From: Blastopirellula marina DSM 3645 | GTDB lineage: Bacteria > Planctomycetota > Planctomycetia > Pirellulales > Pirellulaceae | Assembly: GCF_000153105.1 (NCBI RefSeq) | Contig: NZ_CH672376.1 | Coordinates: 3,947,739-4,011,738 of the forward strand | Direction of reading: 5' to 3' | DNA length: 64,000 nt | Part shown: one piece after another, positions 9,050 to 17,583 of the stretch | How the letters are laid out: each line of letters opens with the position of its first letter | How positions within the stretch are numbered: position 1 is the first letter of the stretch | Made by a program: the position numbers and the translations under genes | The notes under the pieces: model-generated | Seen by the model: the letters and a program-made list of their open reading frames with translations, nothing else | Databases searched by the model: none | What the model was told of the DNA's origin: nothing

Positions 9050-9595
9050 TTATCGTCGTACCCCCAGATTTCCGCCGAGTCCTAAACGATGAATGCGCCG
9101 CGTCTCTGCGCTGCCGCCCAGATTCGCGAGCGCCTCTTCCTCAGTCGCATAGCCGGCGCCGGCTTCCGCAAAGATCACGTCGTCGACGTGACCGTCCACG
9201 CCTGCTTGACGAAACAGTTGCAGGTTGCCGCCGATCCCCACGGTCAGCACACCCGCGAGGTAGTAGCCAAAAGCCTCTCCGCTAACGACAAACCATCGAT
9301 CGGCGCCCGCAAAGGCGACGGTTTCTGACGTGTTTTTGTAAATGACGCCGCCACCGCCATAATCATTGATCCGCATGTTGATTCCGCTGCCGGTGGCGGC
9401 GCGGAACCGGACATAGGCTGTGTACTCTGCACGCGGAAATGTCGGCGTGCAGACGACCTCATTGAGATTGTTGCCGAGTATGGCCCCCACGTTGACATTG
9501 CTGACTAGCACGTAGTCGCCGTCGATCGCGCCTTCGACGCCGCTGGTCTTCGGTCCTTGCCAAGCGGCGGACGGAATGCGGTAAAATTCAGGCAT
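9050..9595 (-). CDS. Tail-associated beta-sandwich-like protein
   Basis: 181 aa. The sequence resembles jelly-roll carbohydrate-binding modules: YTAYVRFRAATGSGINMRIN, RWFVVSGEAFGYYLAG, GVDGHVDDVIFAEAG. There is no signal peptide. It sits between the large fibre-like gene (ends 9605) and the hub-like gene, so it is plausibly a tail fibre or tip subunit that binds a surface glycan. This is inference from fold-like patterning and location. Confidence 0.6.
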   Translation of the reverse strand: MPEFYRIPSAAWQGPKTSGVEGAIDGDYVLVSNVNVGAILGNNLNEVVCTPTFPRAEYTAYVRFRAATGSGINMRINDYGGGGVIYKNTSETVAFAGADRWFVVSGEAFGYYLAGVLTVGIGGNLQLFRQAGVDGHVDDVIFAEAGAGYATEEEALANLGGSAETRRIHRLGLGGNLGVRR

Positions 9596-9604
9596 CTCGC
9601 CCCC

Positions 9605-12514
9605 TTACGAATAGTAGATTTTCAAAAGAGCGCTGGCGCTCGAATCGGTAACCATCCGCAGCGCCGTCGCCGCCGCGCCCACAATCGGAAAGTACTCGAC
9701 GCCGTCCGCGGCGATGGTTTGTCCGTCGGTGTCATTGTCAGCGTCATGAACCGCGACGTCGGCGCTCGGCGAGATCACGTCAATCTGAATAATGTCGGCG
9801 ACCGTTTTGCCGCTGGGATGCGCATACTCCGCCGTCGTCAACATCGCGTCGATGGTCGCCAGTTCGTCATCCACAGCGATCGAGATCATTTTCATCGCCG
9901 CTGCATAAACCGAAATGCTCACCTCTTGCTCACTTTCTGCGGGCAAGCCGCGTGAAATAATGATGTCATTGCCGAGATCCGCAAATCGCGACGTTCCTTG
10001 AAAATGAATCGACAAAAGTCCCGCCGCGTTGACGACTTCGGCCGTGTCGATCACGCTGGCCGAATCGCCGTAAACCTGCAGAGCGCCCGTGACCGTTTTC
10101 GCCCGCAGATCACCATCAAAGATCAGCTGGCCATCGCCGCTGATCACGGCGCTTCCACCGAGCGCGCCGGTGGTCCAATAGTAGAACTCTCCCCCTTCGA
10201 CGCTCAGCGATTCGACGCCGTCGGCGCCGTGCATCTCGACTCGACCGGCCGTCGCTTGGATCGAATGGATCGCCACACCGCTGCGGCCTGACACGATCAG
10301 CTCGCCGCCGGTTTTCACGATATCGCCCACGGTGACTCCGTCACCGAGATAGACAAGCGCGTCGGTCTGACGACTACTGACAAAACAGATGTTCAGCTGA
10401 TCGAGCGCCGCCGTTTGACCCGCCTGCGTCGCAACGCCGACCGCTCCCTTGTAGATCGTCATCACGTTTTCGGCGTGCGTTCCGATCCACTCGACGGCGT
10501 AACCGTTGTCGCTGCTTGGGACATCGGTCTTGAAGATCGTGATTTCTGACTTCGCAGCGCCAACATCGAACCGACAACGTCCGACGCTGCTCCCCTCCCC
10601 TTCTCCGATCCGCACAAGGGTTGCGCCAATCGCCAGATGCGTCGGCAGATACTCGTAATAACCCGCGGCATTTTGCGTGGGCAAACCGATCGCGCCGCGG
10701 TAGCTCGCACGTACTTCTAAACTAGCGAGCACAACGTCGGCTTGATTGAGTCCATACAGAATCGGCGTCTCCGAATCTTCGAGCCGCACTTCGTCTCCAT
10801 CCCCAGGAACTTGCTGCTGATCCCAGTTCTGCGGTTCGCTCCAATGGCTCGGCCCGGTCGGAGCGACCAGCGTCGTGATCGACAGCGTCTGCGAGTCGTC
10901 GCCGGTCAGGTTGTCGCCGTCGCCGGTCATCAACACGACGTTGGTCGCGGCCAGCGAGCCTTGAAACTCGACTGCCCATGGTCCGCCTGACGGACCGGTG
11001 ACGGATACCGCGTCGATATTCGATAACGCTTCCAGCGCCGACTCAATCGCCGCGGCGCCGGCTACGTACGAAAGAGCGCTGGTCGTCTGGCCCGCATAGG
11101 TGAGCGTGAACGTGCCGCCGGTTACTCCGCTCGACAGGCTGACTTGCTGCCGCTCATTGACCGTGCCGGCCGCCGCCTGCGTGACCGAGATCGTGCCGGT
11201 TCCGCCGGTCAAACTCGCACCGCTGGCGCTCATAATCGGTACGTCCTGATTCGCGTACGCCTGGTCGAACTCGACCGTCCACGCGCCACCGTCGTCGCCG
11301 GTCACCGCAACGTCACCGCTCGCAATGTTCGACAAGGCTTCCAGCGCCGACTGCACCGTCGCCGCGCTTGCGTTGTAGGCGATGCCGCTGGTTGTCTGGC
11401 CGTTGAAGGTCAGCGTGAACGTGCCGCCCGAAGGAGAGCCCAGCAGCGTCACGACTTGCTGTTCATTGTTGCCCGACGCATCGCCGTTCTGGACGTGATC
11501 CGCCGGACCGGTCCCCGCCGTTCCGTAGTAGTTCGTGTCGTAGCAGACCATCAGCGGGAAATTCTGACTTCCTAACGAGCCGATGAACTCCACGTCATAG
11601 ACAACCAGGTTGGGCGTTGACGTAACGGTCGTGATCGAAATGTTCGAGCCGGTGATGTCGGCGTGCAGCGCCAACAAGTTGCCCAGCTTGTAGGCGGTAT
11701 TGATCTCGCTAAAGTCGCGTCCGGTGAACGCAAACGCGGCGGTAGTCGGCCCCTCGAAATAAACCTGAAACTCATTGACGAACCCCGGAGGCGCTGTTCC
11801 GTTTTTGTCGTGATAGAACGACAGCCGCTGGATTTCGTTGGCGCCGCCGGAGCCTTTGACCGCTTCCGAAACGCTGACGCTGCCAGCAGTCAGGCTCGAC
11901 GAATCCATCGTGATCGCCGGCACGTCGGTCAACGCGTACGCCTGCTTAAATTCAATGGTCCATGGCCCCGCCGCGTCGCCGCTCACCTCCACGTCGCCGC
12001 TATCGATATTTGACAACGCTTCGAGCGCGGTCTGCAGCGTCGCCGCACTAGCGTTGTAGGCGACCGCCGAAGTGGTCTGCCCGCTGAACGTCAGCGTAAA
12101 GGTTCCGCCGGTCACGCCGATCGGCAGCGCGACCTGCTGTTTCTCGTTCGCGCCGCCGCTGGCCTGAACCGTGGTCGAGACCGCTACGTCGCCGATGCTA
12201 CCGTTATCGGCGTTGGTCGTGATCGTGAAGGGGCGCCCATCTTCGCCGCCGGTCAGCTTCAAATAGGCAGGCGCCGCGTCAGTTCCCGCGATTACCTCCG
12301 CCGTGATGTCGGCTAGCTCTGGAATTTCGCTCTTGTCGATCGCATCGGCCAGCCCTGCGTAGAGCGCCGGCGCCGAATCGCCGAGCGCCGTAAAGCTGAC
12401 AGTTTTGCGGTTGATCGTCAGCGTGAACACGTCCCCCGCTTCGACAAACTCGGCGGTGACCGCCGCAACCTGGGCGCGACCCCGGGCATCTCCGCGCCAT
12501 ACATAAAGTGCCAT
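9605..12514 (-). CDS. Large repeat-containing, beta-solenoid-like tail fibre candidate
   Basis: 969 aa from the ATG at 12514; the longer reading would overlap the preceding tail gene. After a ~120-residue N-terminal domain there are at least three ~100-aa repeats (near 122-222, 349-450 and 451-550) sharing GGTFTLTFxGQTTS, then ALEALSNI, then a PW.VEF strand. A diverged unit lies between the first and second. The C-terminal ~400 residues have short Val/Ile/Gly strands with turns (GELIVSGRSG..., GRVEMHGADG...) typical of a right-handed beta-helix. This architecture and its place in the tail module suggest a host-binding fibre. The DNA repeats may allow recombination and copy-number change. Confidence 0.7.
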   Translation of the reverse strand: MALYVWRGDARGRAQVAAVTAEFVEAGDVFTLTINRKTVSFTALGDSAPALYAGLADAIDKSEIPELADITAEVIAGTDAAPAYLKLTGGEDGRPFTITTNADNGSIGDVAVSTTVQASGGANEKQQVALPIGVTGGTFTLTFSGQTTSAVAYNASAATLQTALEALSNIDSGDVEVSGDAAGPWTIEFKQAYALTDVPAITMDSSSLTAGSVSVSEAVKGSGGANEIQRLSFYHDKNGTAPPGFVNEFQVYFEGPTTAAFAFTGRDFSEINTAYKLGNLLALHADITGSNISITTVTSTPNLVVYDVEFIGSLGSQNFPLMVCYDTNYYGTAGTGPADHVQNGDASGNNEQQVVTLLGSPSGGTFTLTFNGQTTSGIAYNASAATVQSALEALSNIASGDVAVTGDDGGAWTVEFDQAYANQDVPIMSASGASLTGGTGTISVTQAAAGTVNERQQVSLSSGVTGGTFTLTYAGQTTSALSYVAGAAAIESALEALSNIDAVSVTGPSGGPWAVEFQGSLAATNVVLMTGDGDNLTGDDSQTLSITTLVAPTGPSHWSEPQNWDQQQVPGDGDEVRLEDSETPILYGLNQADVVLASLEVRASYRGAIGLPTQNAAGYYEYLPTHLAIGATLVRIGEGEGSSVGRCRFDVGAAKSEITIFKTDVPSSDNGYAVEWIGTHAENVMTIYKGAVGVATQAGQTAALDQLNICFVSSRQTDALVYLGDGVTVGDIVKTGGELIVSGRSGVAIHSIQATAGRVEMHGADGVESLSVEGGEFYYWTTGALGGSAVISGDGQLIFDGDLRAKTVTGALQVYGDSASVIDTAEVVNAAGLLSIHFQGTSRFADLGNDIIISRGLPAESEQEVSISVYAAAMKMISIAVDDELATIDAMLTTAEYAHPSGKTVADIIQIDVISPSADVAVHDADNDTDGQTIAADGVEYFPIVGAAATALRMVTDSSASALLKIYYS

Positions 12515-12536
12515 CGTAGATTCTTGCTCCGTAGGG

Positions 12537-13259
12537 TTAAGCGAAATGAGGATGTCCAGCCAAAGGACGATCCGACTCGTAGCGGACCTCCCAGCTGAGC
12601 GAGAAATCAGTAAAGTCGCCGCTCGATCGCCGCTTCCCGCCGCCATACGTCAGGCGGGGAGATTCAACTGCGTACTGCTGCGGAAACAGAAAGCCTGGGA
12701 AGGTTGGATACTGCAAATACCCGACCGCTTGACCACTTTGCACCGCGCGATAGATGGTTTGCCGCCGCGTGATCTGCGGCCGCGGCGGGCCAAGCTTCGT
12801 TTCGGTCCATTCCACGCGACGATCGCCGCCCGAGAGTGCAAGGGACTCGCGAAAGTTCAATAGCGCCGTCGCGCCGTTCTCGATCGGAACCTCCGCTTCC
12901 AGCGTCACCGCAAAGGTCCGCTTGGTCGCGTACTCGGCGCCGCCGCCGCTGGGGAAATCAGGCCCGCTGATCACCCGCACGCCGCCGACCGCGCGGTTGT
13001 TCTTTAAGACATGCTGACTCGGCGTGACGCCGTCTGATAGCAACAGCGTCGCGTCAAACCCGCCGCCGCGATACGCAGCGACCAGCGCCGCGATCTTCGC
13101 GTCGATGTCCGTTTGCCCGCCGCCGGTGACGATCCCTTGAATCTGCCAGGTGTGAAGCTGCGCGAGAGGAACGCCTCCTTCGCTCAACACAGGCCGCTGC
13201 GTGATCGACAGCTGCGGACCGCCGATCTCGTGGGTGTAGTTGCCGATTTTTAAGTACAT
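12537..13259 (-). CDS. Putative distal tail (minor tail) protein
   Basis: 240 aa from the ATG at 13259 (MYLKIGNYTHEIGG). The pattern is a beta-rich N-terminus followed by a helix (DIDAKIAALVAAYRGGG) and LLLSDGVTPSQHVL, similar to minor or distal tail proteins that follow the tape-measure gene in siphovirus cassettes. The assignment rests mainly on gene order. Its first ~25 codons recur as a diverged fragment at 13870-13938, showing that this locus has been duplicated and rearranged. Confidence 0.6.
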   Translation of the reverse strand: MYLKIGNYTHEIGGPQLSITQRPVLSEGGVPLAQLHTWQIQGIVTGGGQTDIDAKIAALVAAYRGGGFDATLLLSDGVTPSQHVLKNNRAVGGVRVISGPDFPSGGGAEYATKRTFAVTLEAEVPIENGATALLNFRESLALSGGDRRVEWTETKLGPPRPQITRRQTIYRAVQSGQAVGYLQYPTFPGFLFPQQYAVESPRLTYGGGKRRSSGDFTDFSLSWEVRYESDRPLAGHPHFA

Positions 13260-13382
13260 TGCGATTGCGCCCATTGCTGGTTACGATGTTGAAAATGATC
13301 AGCACAGAGACCGACTCTGCGATTCGCTGAGGCTGTGCTATTCTTTGTGCGTACGAAATTCCTAAGCCAATGGCTTGTTTGC

Positions 13383-13580
13383 ATGAACGCCCCACCTCCC
13401 GTCAGACCTGCTGTTCGCGCCGCTCGAATTGTGGTCGCGTTCTCGTTGATAGTTTCTGTACTTGTTATGTTTACGACTGATTCAGACAATGTTGTCCTCA
13501 TCTCTGCGGCTACCGCTACGTTTTCTTTGGCCGCATTGATGGGCTTATACGGAATGCCGTACGGAGGTCCACACTGTTGA
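13383..13580 (+). CDS. Small two-helix membrane protein (moron-like)
   Basis: 65 aa from the ATG at 13383 (MNAPPPVRPAVRAARIVVAF). Two hydrophobic segments (IVVAFSLIVSVLVMF and VVLISAATATFSLAALMGLY) predict a membrane hairpin. It is on the opposite strand to the phage cassette and lies in the rearranged tape-measure region, as expected for an inserted accessory (moron) gene. No strong ribosome-binding site is seen, and the family is unknown. Confidence 0.45.
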   Translation: MNAPPPVRPAVRAARIVVAFSLIVSVLVMFTTDSDNVVLISAATATFSLAALMGLYGMPYGGPHC

Positions 13581-13634
13581 CGCGCCTAGCGTCTATGCTG
13601 GCTGATACAATCGCGAGCCGCTGCGACATCTCGT

Positions 13635-13938
13635 TCAGTGAGACCTGTTCGAGACGAAATCCGCTAGGCGTTTATTCAATCGCCACATAATCACCTGCTC
13701 GCGCTCTTCTAATTGCGTCTCGATCTGTTCCGCGATGCGACTCACTAATTGGTCGACATCCTCTTCTACTTTGACGACGTATTCGCGTTTTGCTTTAACC
13801 TGCAGTTGAAGCCGAGACTTCTCCACCTCGGCGGATTCGATCGCCTGGCGTTTGATCGCGAAATGTTCTCCTTCGCTGCATGATCGCCAGCTGCGAGCCG
13901 CCGATCTCGTGCGTGTAGTTGCCGATTTTTAAGTACAT
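13635..13938 (-). pseudogene. Chimeric remnant of the two flanking tail genes
   Basis: The right part (ATG at 13938) copies the start of the distal tail gene at 13259: MYLKIGNYTHEIGGSQLAIM, diverging after ~20 codons. The left part (13635 to about 13850) copies the C-terminus of the 14625-15230 gene: SRLQLQVKAKREYVVKVEED against SRLQLQVKARREYVVKVEED. The two pieces are in different frames. The frame from 13938 ends after 47 codons, and the other could yield a 63-aa peptide from 13826. This looks like a duplication that lost its middle. It may be non-functional, although the 13826 frame is intact. Confidence 0.7.
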
Positions 13939-14087
13939 TGCGCCCTATGGAGTTAAGTGTTGATGTTCGGAACACTTTTACGTTTGAATCTGGCCGCGTT
14001 GCCAAGCGTTTCAACCATTGATTTCGCATTGATTCGCTGGTATTTTGGCTCATTCCTTGGTTGACATTTCCTGATGCGAGGAGTGCG

Positions 14088-14351
14088 ATGGTGCAGATCT
14101 ACGATAAAAACAGCAAGAAAGTCCTCTTTGGGTTCGCGTTGTCTATGTGGGTGATCTTCGGCGGCCTACTCTTCTTATATGGTCTCCAACCCGGTCTCTA
14201 TTTCATTTCAATCGCGGTATTCGTCATATCGATCCCGCTGCTCATTTTCCTGGTCAAAGGCCTCGGTCGAACTGCTGTTGAAATTGGGAGCGGTATTCAG
14301 AAGCAAGTGGAGTTCATCGAGAAACAATTTAAAGATGAAGATCAGCTGTGA
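14088..14351 (+). CDS. Small membrane protein with cytoplasmic tail (moron-like)
   Basis: 87 aa from the ATG at 14088, preceded by GAGGAG at a good distance. Two hydrophobic segments (LFGFALSMWVIFGGLLFLYG; YFISIAVFVISIPLLIFLV) are followed by a charged helical tail (QKQVEFIEKQFKDEDQL). It runs against the strand of the surrounding tail genes and seems richer in A+T than they are, which suggests a separate origin. Superinfection exclusion or lysis control would fit such a position but is speculation. Confidence 0.55.
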   Translation: MVQIYDKNSKKVLFGFALSMWVIFGGLLFLYGLQPGLYFISIAVFVISIPLLIFLVKGLGRTAVEIGSGIQKQVEFIEKQFKDEDQL

Positions 14352-14418
14352 TGACGACCTGAATTAGTTTCGTCAGATAAAGGATTGGTCTACGTTTGGT
14401 TTCGATGAAGCAAACAAC

Positions 14419-14616
14419 TTGGATTCTTTCACGAAATTAGAAGACGAAAATTCCACGAAAAGTGCTGTCCGCCTTGTCTATGCAACTGCCCTCTTGTTGA
14501 TTTTTCTGTATGCCGTCTTTGGCGCCGGTGGGCCTATTGCCTGGGTGATTGTGATTTTGATGGCATCGCCCATTCTGTACATCTTTATTAAAGCGGCACT
14601 TTCGATTTGGAGTTAA
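14419..14616 (+). CDS. Small two-helix membrane protein
   Basis: 65 aa from a TTG codon at 14419; no in-frame ATG is available nearby, so the start is uncertain. A charged N-terminus (DSFTKLEDENSTK) precedes two hydrophobic segments (LVYATALLLIFLYAVFGAGG; IAWVIVILMASPILYIFI). It follows the 14088 gene on the same strand and ends 8 nt before the opposing tail gene, so the two plus-strand genes probably form a small unit. Confidence 0.4.
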   Translation: MDSFTKLEDENSTKSAVRLVYATALLLIFLYAVFGAGGPIAWVIVILMASPILYIFIKAALSIWS

Positions 14617-14624
14617 CTTACTGA

Positions 14625-15230
14625 CTAGAGCGCGTTGTTGCGCTGAATTCGATTTTCTACAAGTTGTCGTCTCACTAGCTCCATGATTCGTAGATCACGA
14701 TGATCAAGCAGATCATTTACTTGCCTAGCGACGCCCTCGACGATTCCTTCGACATCTTCTTCCACTTTGACGACATACTCCCGCCGGGCTTTCACCTGCA
14801 GTTGAAGCCGAGATTGCTCCACCTCGGCGGATTCGATCGCCTGGCGTTCGCTTCCGCCAAAGTAACGATCAAAACCGGCTCGTTGCGCTGATAACAACTC
14901 GCGTTGCCGGGCTAGGTCTTCGGCCCCTTTTGTCCCCGCACCGCGAGGAGAAGTACGTTCTTCGCGCGAAGATGGGTCAATACCATAGCTATCTGATTCG
15001 CGCATCGCACTAATCCGTGTCGAGTAGCTTTCGTCCTCGTCTAATAATTCCTTGACATACTTCCTATTTATCGCTACGCGCTGCTCCGTCTCTTCCCGTG
15101 CAACCCTGGTGACGTCTTGTTGCATCTCTCGGATTCGCTGCACAAAACGTTTCGCTGCACGTAGACTATCTGGTTCAACTTCAATTCCCAGCGTGTAAAT
15201 TGCTCTGCGTTCTAGGTTGACTTCTGTCAT
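14625..15230 (-). CDS. Short coiled-coil protein in the tape-measure slot
   Basis: 201 aa, almost entirely helical and charged (SLRAAKRFVQRIREMQQDVT; LQVKARREYVVKVEEDVEGI) with no membrane segment. It occupies the position of the tape-measure protein, between the chaperone-like genes and the distal tail gene. Long-tailed phages usually encode 600-2000 aa here, and the tail length scales with this protein. A ~200-aa protein would imply a very short tail, as in the alphaproteobacterial gene transfer agent, or a truncated, non-functional tail module. A C-terminal duplicate fragment lies at 13635-13850. Confidence 0.55.
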   Translation of the reverse strand: MTEVNLERRAIYTLGIEVEPDSLRAAKRFVQRIREMQQDVTRVAREETEQRVAINRKYVKELLDEDESYSTRISAMRESDSYGIDPSSREERTSPRGAGTKGAEDLARQRELLSAQRAGFDRYFGGSERQAIESAEVEQSRLQLQVKARREYVVKVEEDVEGIVEGVARQVNDLLDHRDLRIMELVRRQLVENRIQRNNAL

Positions 15231-15239
15231 CGATCCTCC

Positions 15240-15623
15240 CTAAGATCTCATCGCCAATAAGGAAAACTGCGCCGCCTGTTCCGCTCGTTCAACTTGCGCG
15301 TGTATCGCGTCCAGCTCGGCGAAGTTGCGGCGAATTATCGCATCGCGGGCCATCCTGCGGGTCAAGCAACGTCCGAAGGTCGCCTTCGCTTCGCGCCATA
15401 GTTTCAACGTCCGCCAATTTTTTGGCGAGAGCTTCAACCGCTCTGCATTGCTGGGACTTTGCTTGGGACATTTTCCGCATTGCAGCGGCATGCCCGGCAA
15501 ACGGGGTTGCGGTTGTTCGCGACGCTCAGGACCGCAAGCAATCGTCTGTCGCGTTCCTTTCTCCAGGTCGTAGACGAACTGCCGGCAATCGTCGCAATCA
15601 ATCAGTGCAGGACCGGGGTGCAT
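15240..15623 (-). CDS. Zinc-ribbon-like protein in the tail chaperone slot
   Basis: 127 aa. The ATG at 15623 overlaps the upstream stop codon (TGATG), implying coupled translation. It contains CDDC near the N-terminus and CGKC about 45 residues later, a possible zinc-binding pair, followed by a helical region (SPKNWRTLKLWREAKATFGR) and a long C-terminal helix. In many phages the gene here encodes the second, extended form of the tail assembly chaperone; this one is a separate reading frame. Its function is inferred from position only. Confidence 0.6.
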   Translation of the reverse strand: MHPGPALIDCDDCRQFVYDLEKGTRQTIACGPERREQPQPRLPGMPLQCGKCPKQSPSNAERLKLSPKNWRTLKLWREAKATFGRCLTRRMARDAIIRRNFAELDAIHAQVERAEQAAQFSLLAMRS

Positions 15624-16048
15624 CAAGAGGAGTGCGACCCCGTCTCGGAGTTTTTTAGGTCCCTCGCCTCCGCTTCGCCGGGGGCCATGTGCAATCGGGC
15701 GGCGGTCTGTTGGACTTCGTCATGCGTCGCCTCGGGCGGAACGTCCGAAACGCGGGCGCCCGAAACGATGCCGTACAATCGCTCCAACAACTTGACCCGC
15801 ATCTTCACCAATCGATCGGCCGTAATCGGACCTTTCGCCGACCATTTGGTGAGATGCTGCGCCAGCGCCGCCGCGACGACCGATGTCGAACTGTTGGGCG
15901 CCCTCGTCATCGCCGCGACGGCATCGTCGCTTTCTTGATGCAGCATGGGACGAAATTCAAACTGCAGCGCGCCGTAGAGATTGGGGGCCTCGGCAATGTA
16001 GCCCTGCTCCGTGTAACCATCTTCGATAAAGTGGGGATCGCCTTGCAT
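15623..16048 (-). CDS. Putative tail assembly chaperone
   Basis: 141 aa, largely helical (DRLVKMRVKLLERLYGIVSG) with an acidic N-terminus. It lies between the tail-tube gene and the short tape-measure-slot gene, where tail assembly chaperones are found, and is translationally coupled to the next gene by a TGATG overlap. No diagnostic motif is seen, so the call is positional. Confidence 0.55.
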   Translation of the reverse strand: MQGDPHFIEDGYTEQGYIAEAPNLYGALQFEFRPMLHQESDDAVAAMTRAPNSSTSVVAAALAQHLTKWSAKGPITADRLVKMRVKLLERLYGIVSGARVSDVPPEATHDEVQQTAARLHMAPGEAEARDLKNSETGSHSS

Positions 16049-16089
16049 GGATTTCTCTCTGGTTGAAGTTTGTAAACGCGTTAACTCTC

Positions 16090-17001
16090 TTACTCTTCCG
16101 TTTCATCCGTACAGGTCACCACCAACTGCGGCGCACTGTTAGCCAGGTCTTCGTAAGCGGTGAACTGGTGACTCGGCCGAATCACTCCCTTTCCTTGAAT
16201 CGGGATCGGCGTGCGCGGCTTTTGCAGCAAACCAAAGGTCAGCGTGAGCGTGTCGACTCCATTGGCGTAGCTGATCGAACCGGTCACGCCGCGAGCGGCG
16301 TTGGCGATCAAATGAGCGAGTGCGTCGTCACCAAGTTCCGTATCAAACGCCCACGTGACGACGCGCGGTCCTTCGGGGATGACCGTTCGCGTTTGCGAAT
16401 TGTTGAACTGCGTCAGTTCGAGCGCGTTGTTGATCGTGATGACGCTGTTGTCGATCGCGATCGCGGCGCCGTCGACGGTGATCGATCCTTGGTGATGAAT
16501 AAACGGCAGCTTCGCGCTGAGCGTCGACGCAATGTCAGGAAACGTACCGGAATCTGCGTCGGCGTCGGCCGACTTGCCTTGCAGATCAAGCTCCAGCTCC
16601 AAAGTCCCGCCGGTCGCGCTGCGGAACGTCGCCTGATTGACCTTCAAGCCGCGGTAGGTCTGCACATTGATTTCGCGATCGACGCAGGCGACCAGCTCAG
16701 GCAGTGAATCGGACAGCGCGAACGTATCGTCATCTTCCGCGGCGCCCAGGATGTAAGGAAGCAGGAAAGTAAGGTCATCGGGCCGCGGTTGCAGCGTGAC
16801 GGTCCCTCCCACCGTGTAAGTGCCAAACTGCGCCGAATCGCCGAGCGGCGAACGTTTCCCCAGCATGCCGTCGGCGACGATGATGCTCTCTTGCTTGTCC
16901 AGGTTGCAGCCAAAATGCTCGAACTGCCGCGTGGCCAAGTTGCTGGCGTGCTGAACGCCCAAGCCGAACTGCGTTTGAAAACCGGAAACTGTCGTAACCA
17001 T
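16090..17001 (-). CDS. Putative major tail (tube) protein
   Basis: 303 aa from the ATG at 17001, with AAGGG seven nucleotides upstream; the earlier in-frame ATG at 17016 lies inside the preceding gene and lacks a site. The sequence is beta-rich and Thr/Asp-rich (GGTVTLQPRPDDLTFLLPYI, VTGSISYANGVDTLTLTFGL), as expected for a tail-tube protein with an Ig-like or tube fold. The location after the tail terminator and before the chaperones supports this. Confidence 0.72.
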   Translation of the reverse strand: MVTTVSGFQTQFGLGVQHASNLATRQFEHFGCNLDKQESIIVADGMLGKRSPLGDSAQFGTYTVGGTVTLQPRPDDLTFLLPYILGAAEDDDTFALSDSLPELVACVDREINVQTYRGLKVNQATFRSATGGTLELELDLQGKSADADADSGTFPDIASTLSAKLPFIHHQGSITVDGAAIAIDNSVITINNALELTQFNNSQTRTVIPEGPRVVTWAFDTELGDDALAHLIANAARGVTGSISYANGVDTLTLTFGLLQKPRTPIPIQGKGVIRPSHQFTAYEDLANSAPQLVVTCTDETEE

Positions 17002-17005
17002 TGAA

Positions 17006-17452
17006 TTACCCTTCATAAGTGTCAGCGCGGATCACAAAAGCGCTGGCGTCAAACTGTTTTTCAAAAGCTTCTGGCAACACCATGCCGCCAGGTTCACACC
17101 AAAATCGATGCACGCCTGCGACGGTGATCGGGCGTCGATCGTGATATCGCAAGCGAATCGTCTCGCGCCATTGCAGAACGGGACTCAATACTCCTTTCCC
17201 CAATACTCCATTCGACGCTTTGATCAGCGTGACGCTGACCCCATAGGAGGTCAGCATGCGCTGGTTAGAACCAGCATCCGGCAGCAGTTCATTCGCCGGA
17301 CAAAGAAAGATGCCCTCGACAAACAGCTCGCTGGCCGGGTTGTACGCAAACTGCTGTTGCTTGATTTGGTCGGATACCAAGCCGCTTAGGCCAAGGCCCA
17401 CAATGTCGGCGTATACCGCATCCCAAATCGTCTCAAACGTGCTCGCCATCAT
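17006..17452 (-). CDS. Putative tail completion/terminator protein
   Basis: 148 aa. N-terminal helix (FETIWDAVYADIVGLGLSGL), then beta strands with YGVSVTLIKAS and WRETIRLRYHDRRPITV, similar to small tail terminator or neck proteins. AGAGG precedes the start at 17452. It ends 5 nt before the tail-tube ATG. Assigned from gene order and size. Confidence 0.62.
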   Translation of the reverse strand: MMASTFETIWDAVYADIVGLGLSGLVSDQIKQQQFAYNPASELFVEGIFLCPANELLPDAGSNQRMLTSYGVSVTLIKASNGVLGKGVLSPVLQWRETIRLRYHDRRPITVAGVHRFWCEPGGMVLPEAFEKQFDASAFVIRADTYEG

Positions 17453-17486
17453 CGAACCTCTGTAGGGTGCGTCTGTTCATCCTCAA

Positions 17487-17583
17487 GTAGGGTCCGCTGT
17501 GCGGACCAAGGAAGCGGTATCAATCGTGACTTCATAACGTCATTAGGCGCGCCGCGCCGATTTGGTCCGCACAGCGGACCCTA
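17487..17583. repeat. Palindrome family 1, full copy (embeds a stop codon)
   Basis: Arms GTAGGGTCCGCTGTGCGGAC (17488 onwards) and its complement ending at 17583 enclose about 50 nt. The TAG in the right arm, read on the minus strand, is the stop codon of the connector gene at 17581. There is no T-tract, so termination would need factors other than an intrinsic terminator. Confidence 0.85.

Noticed and set aside
15289-15480. Alternative frame inside the zinc-ribbon-like gene suggesting a frameshift
   Set aside because: The main frame reads through with a consistent helix and Cys pairs, and is coupled to the preceding gene; the second frame has no site of its own.
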